Origin: Bradyrhizobium sp. CCBAU 51765
Lineage (GTDB): Bacteria; Pseudomonadota; Alphaproteobacteria; Rhizobiales; Xanthobacteraceae
Assembly: GCF_015291725.1 (NCBI RefSeq)
Contig: NZ_CP030038.1
Coordinates: 1,973,001-2,037,000, forward strand
Length of the DNA: 64,000 nucleotides
Direction: 5' to 3'
The position numbers and the translations under genes were made by a program. How positions within the stretch are numbered: position 1 is the first letter of the stretch; each line of letters begins with the position of its first letter. The notes beneath the pieces are model-generated. The model did no database searches and was not told the DNA's origin. It was given only the letters and a program-made list of their open reading frames with translations. Positions 62,661 to 64,000 of the stretch are shown in pieces.

Positions 62661-64000
62661 ATGCAGATTGCGGAGTGGCTCGAGAAGCTGGGGCTTGGGC
62701 AATACGCAGAGCGTTTTGCCCAAAATGGGATCGACATAGGCGTCCTTCCCGAACTGATGGATGAGGACTTCGATAAGCTCGGAGTCCTGCTCGGCCATCG
62801 CCGCAAAATGCTGCGTGCTATCGCCGACCTCGATCCAGCCGCGTTGATCGCATCGCCCGTTCCTCCTCAGGACGCCGAGCGGCGTCACCTCACCATCATG
62901 TTTTGCGATCTGGTCGGCTCGACTGCGCTCTCGGCGCGTCTCGATCCCGAGGACATGTGGGAGGTGATCCGGGCCTATCGCGCCGCCTGCGCGAGCGTTG
63001 TTGCTGCTTATGATGGCAGGATCGTCCGGTTCGTCGGTGACGGAATACTCGTCTATTTCGGCTATCCTCGCGCCCACGAGGATGATGCAGAACGGGCAGT
63101 GCGAGCGGGCCTCGACATCATCTCCGCGGTTGGGCAACTCAAAACAGGCGTCGACGAACGGGTTGAACTGCGGATTGCAATCGCGACCGGGCTTGTGGTG
63201 GTCGGTGACCTCGTCAGCGGAGATGCGTCAGAGGAGCACGCAACGATCGGCGACACACCGAATCTCGCTGCCCGGCTTCAGAGCCTGGCGGAGCCGGGGG
63301 CGGTCGTCGTTGCTTCGTCCACGCGCCGGCTGTTGGGAGATCTCTTCACTTTTCGCAATCTCGGACGCCGCGAGGTCAAGGGAATCGCCGACCCCATCGC
63401 GGTCTGGGCGGTCGAGGGGGCGACCGCATCGGAGAGCCGCTTCGAAGCGGTCCGCGTGGCGCGCTCGATCGGTTTTGTCGGTCGCAAGGAAGAGATCGAG
63501 TTCGCGCTCTCGCGCCAGCGGCTGGCATGGCAGGGGCATGGCCAGATGGTGTTGATTTCTGGCGAAGGGGGCATTGGCAAGTCGCGCATGGTCGCAACGC
63601 TGTCCGAAAGTCCTGCGTTGGAGGCGCACCGCCGGGTGCGATATCAATGTTCGCCCTACCACACCAACAGTGCGCTCCATCCCTTTGTTGCGCAGCTCGA
63701 GCGCGCAGCCGGAATCTGCTCGCACGACACGCCCGGACAGAAGCTCGATAAGCTCGAGGCAATGCTGGCACTTGGAACACAGCAGGTCGCCCGAGCGACA
63801 CCGCTCATTGCGGCTCTCCTTTCCATTCCAACCGGCGACCGCTATCCGCCGCTCGGTTTGAGCCCGGCGCAGCAACGGCGACAGACATTTACTGCGCTTC
63901 TCGATCAGCTCGAGGGGTTGGCGCGAGCGCAGCCTCTGCTGATCATCTGCGAGGATATGCACTGGGCCGATGCCACCACACTTGAACTGTTCGATCTCGG
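62661..64000 (+). CDS. SAM domain - class III adenylate cyclase - AAA ATPase protein, N-terminal part (runs off the window)
   Basis: The frame from ATG 62661 stays open to the window end (446 codons seen). Residues 1-55 form a SAM domain (IAEWLEKLGLGQYAERFAQN). Residues 75-255 are a class III cyclase with metal-site Asp 83 (FCDLVGSTALS) and Asp 127 (RFVGDGILVYFG), then DTPNLAARLQSLAEPG. From about 270 an AAA/STAND ATPase begins (GFVGRKEEIEFAL), with Walker A GEGGIGKS (301-308) and a Walker B-like LLIICEDMHWAD near the end. Proteins of this plan usually end in TPR repeats and act as large signalling ATPases. GGTGGAG precedes the start. Partner and target are unknown. Confidence 0.9.
   Translation, partial: MQIAEWLEKLGLGQYAERFAQNGIDIGVLPELMDEDFDKLGVLLGHRRKMLRAIADLDPAALIASPVPPQDAERRHLTIMFCDLVGSTALSARLDPEDMWEVIRAYRAACASVVAAYDGRIVRFVGDGILVYFGYPRAHEDDAERAVRAGLDIISAVGQLKTGVDERVELRIAIATGLVVVGDLVSGDASEEHATIGDTPNLAARLQSLAEPGAVVVASSTRRLLGDLFTFRNLGRREVKGIADPIAVWAVEGATASESRFEAVRVARSIGFVGRKEEIEFALSRQRLAWQGHGQMVLISGEGGIGKSRMVATLSESPALEAHRRVRYQCSPYHTNSALHPFVAQLERAAGICSHDTPGQKLDKLEAMLALGTQQVARATPLIAALLSIPTGDRYPPLGLSPAQQRRQTFTALLDQLEGLARAQPLLIICEDMHWADATTLELFDL

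Overview
The window looks like chromosomal DNA of an alphaproteobacterium of the Bradyrhizobium/Nitrobacteraceae type. It is GC-rich throughout and carries several families of short palindromic intergenic repeats typical of that group. It also holds an alphaproteobacterial EcfG-type promoter, a pqqABCDE operon, a fused transaldolase/glucose-6-phosphate isomerase, and a protein whose residues at every catalytic position match the D-tartrate dehydratase described from Bradyrhizobium. I see no rRNA, tRNA, CRISPR array, insertion sequence or prophage.

Layout. 1-12.1 kb is a carbohydrate block: the 5' end of glgE (minus), divergent malQ and a GH15 glucoamylase-like gene (plus), then a minus-strand operon tal-pgi > gnd > zwf > pgl > gntK > HAD phosphatase that carries the whole oxidative pentose-phosphate entry. 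12.1-13.07 kb is a 0.97 kb gap with a possible 45-residue peptide and a 15-bp tandem repeat. 13.07-17.85 kb is the prkA-DUF444-spoVR stress operon behind a consensus-like EcfG promoter. 18.1-19.6 kb is an autoregulated ArsR/SRPBCC/small membrane protein/DUF1801 operon with two perfect operator palindromes. 19.8-23.3 kb holds exported small proteins and an unusual adenylate cyclase-SUMF1 fusion. 23.3-28.2 kb encodes a 2-oxoacid:acceptor oxidoreductase (beta; fused gamma-alpha) with a GltD-like iron-sulfur flavoprotein.

28.5-33.6 kb is the PQQ operon pqqABCDE, translationally coupled to a prolyl iminopeptidase and followed by a 225-residue unknown. 33.8-42.1 kb is a mixed region: DUF6894, amidase, glutathione peroxidase, DUF3297, tarD, GIY-YIG, malonyl-CoA decarboxylase, and an AraC regulator with a divergent MFS transporter. 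It is dense in repeats. 42.4-46.8 kb is an RND efflux pair. 47-52.6 kb holds an epimerase, an exported unknown, an FMO-like monooxygenase, a cupin and a divergent AraC regulator. 52.7-61.5 kb is an XRE-cupin regulator divergent from a peptide-type ABC transporter operon with two embedded oxidoreductases. 61.8-64 kb has an unknown four-helix membrane protein and the 5' part of a SAM-cyclase-AAA protein that runs off the end.

How it fits together. The first 18 kb links glycogen/trehalose turnover, NADPH generation and the general stress response. The PQQ operon would supply the cofactor for periplasmic sugar/alcohol dehydrogenases, whose gluconate product could enter through gntK. The last large operon looks like uptake plus oxidation of an amino-acid-like or opine-like compound.
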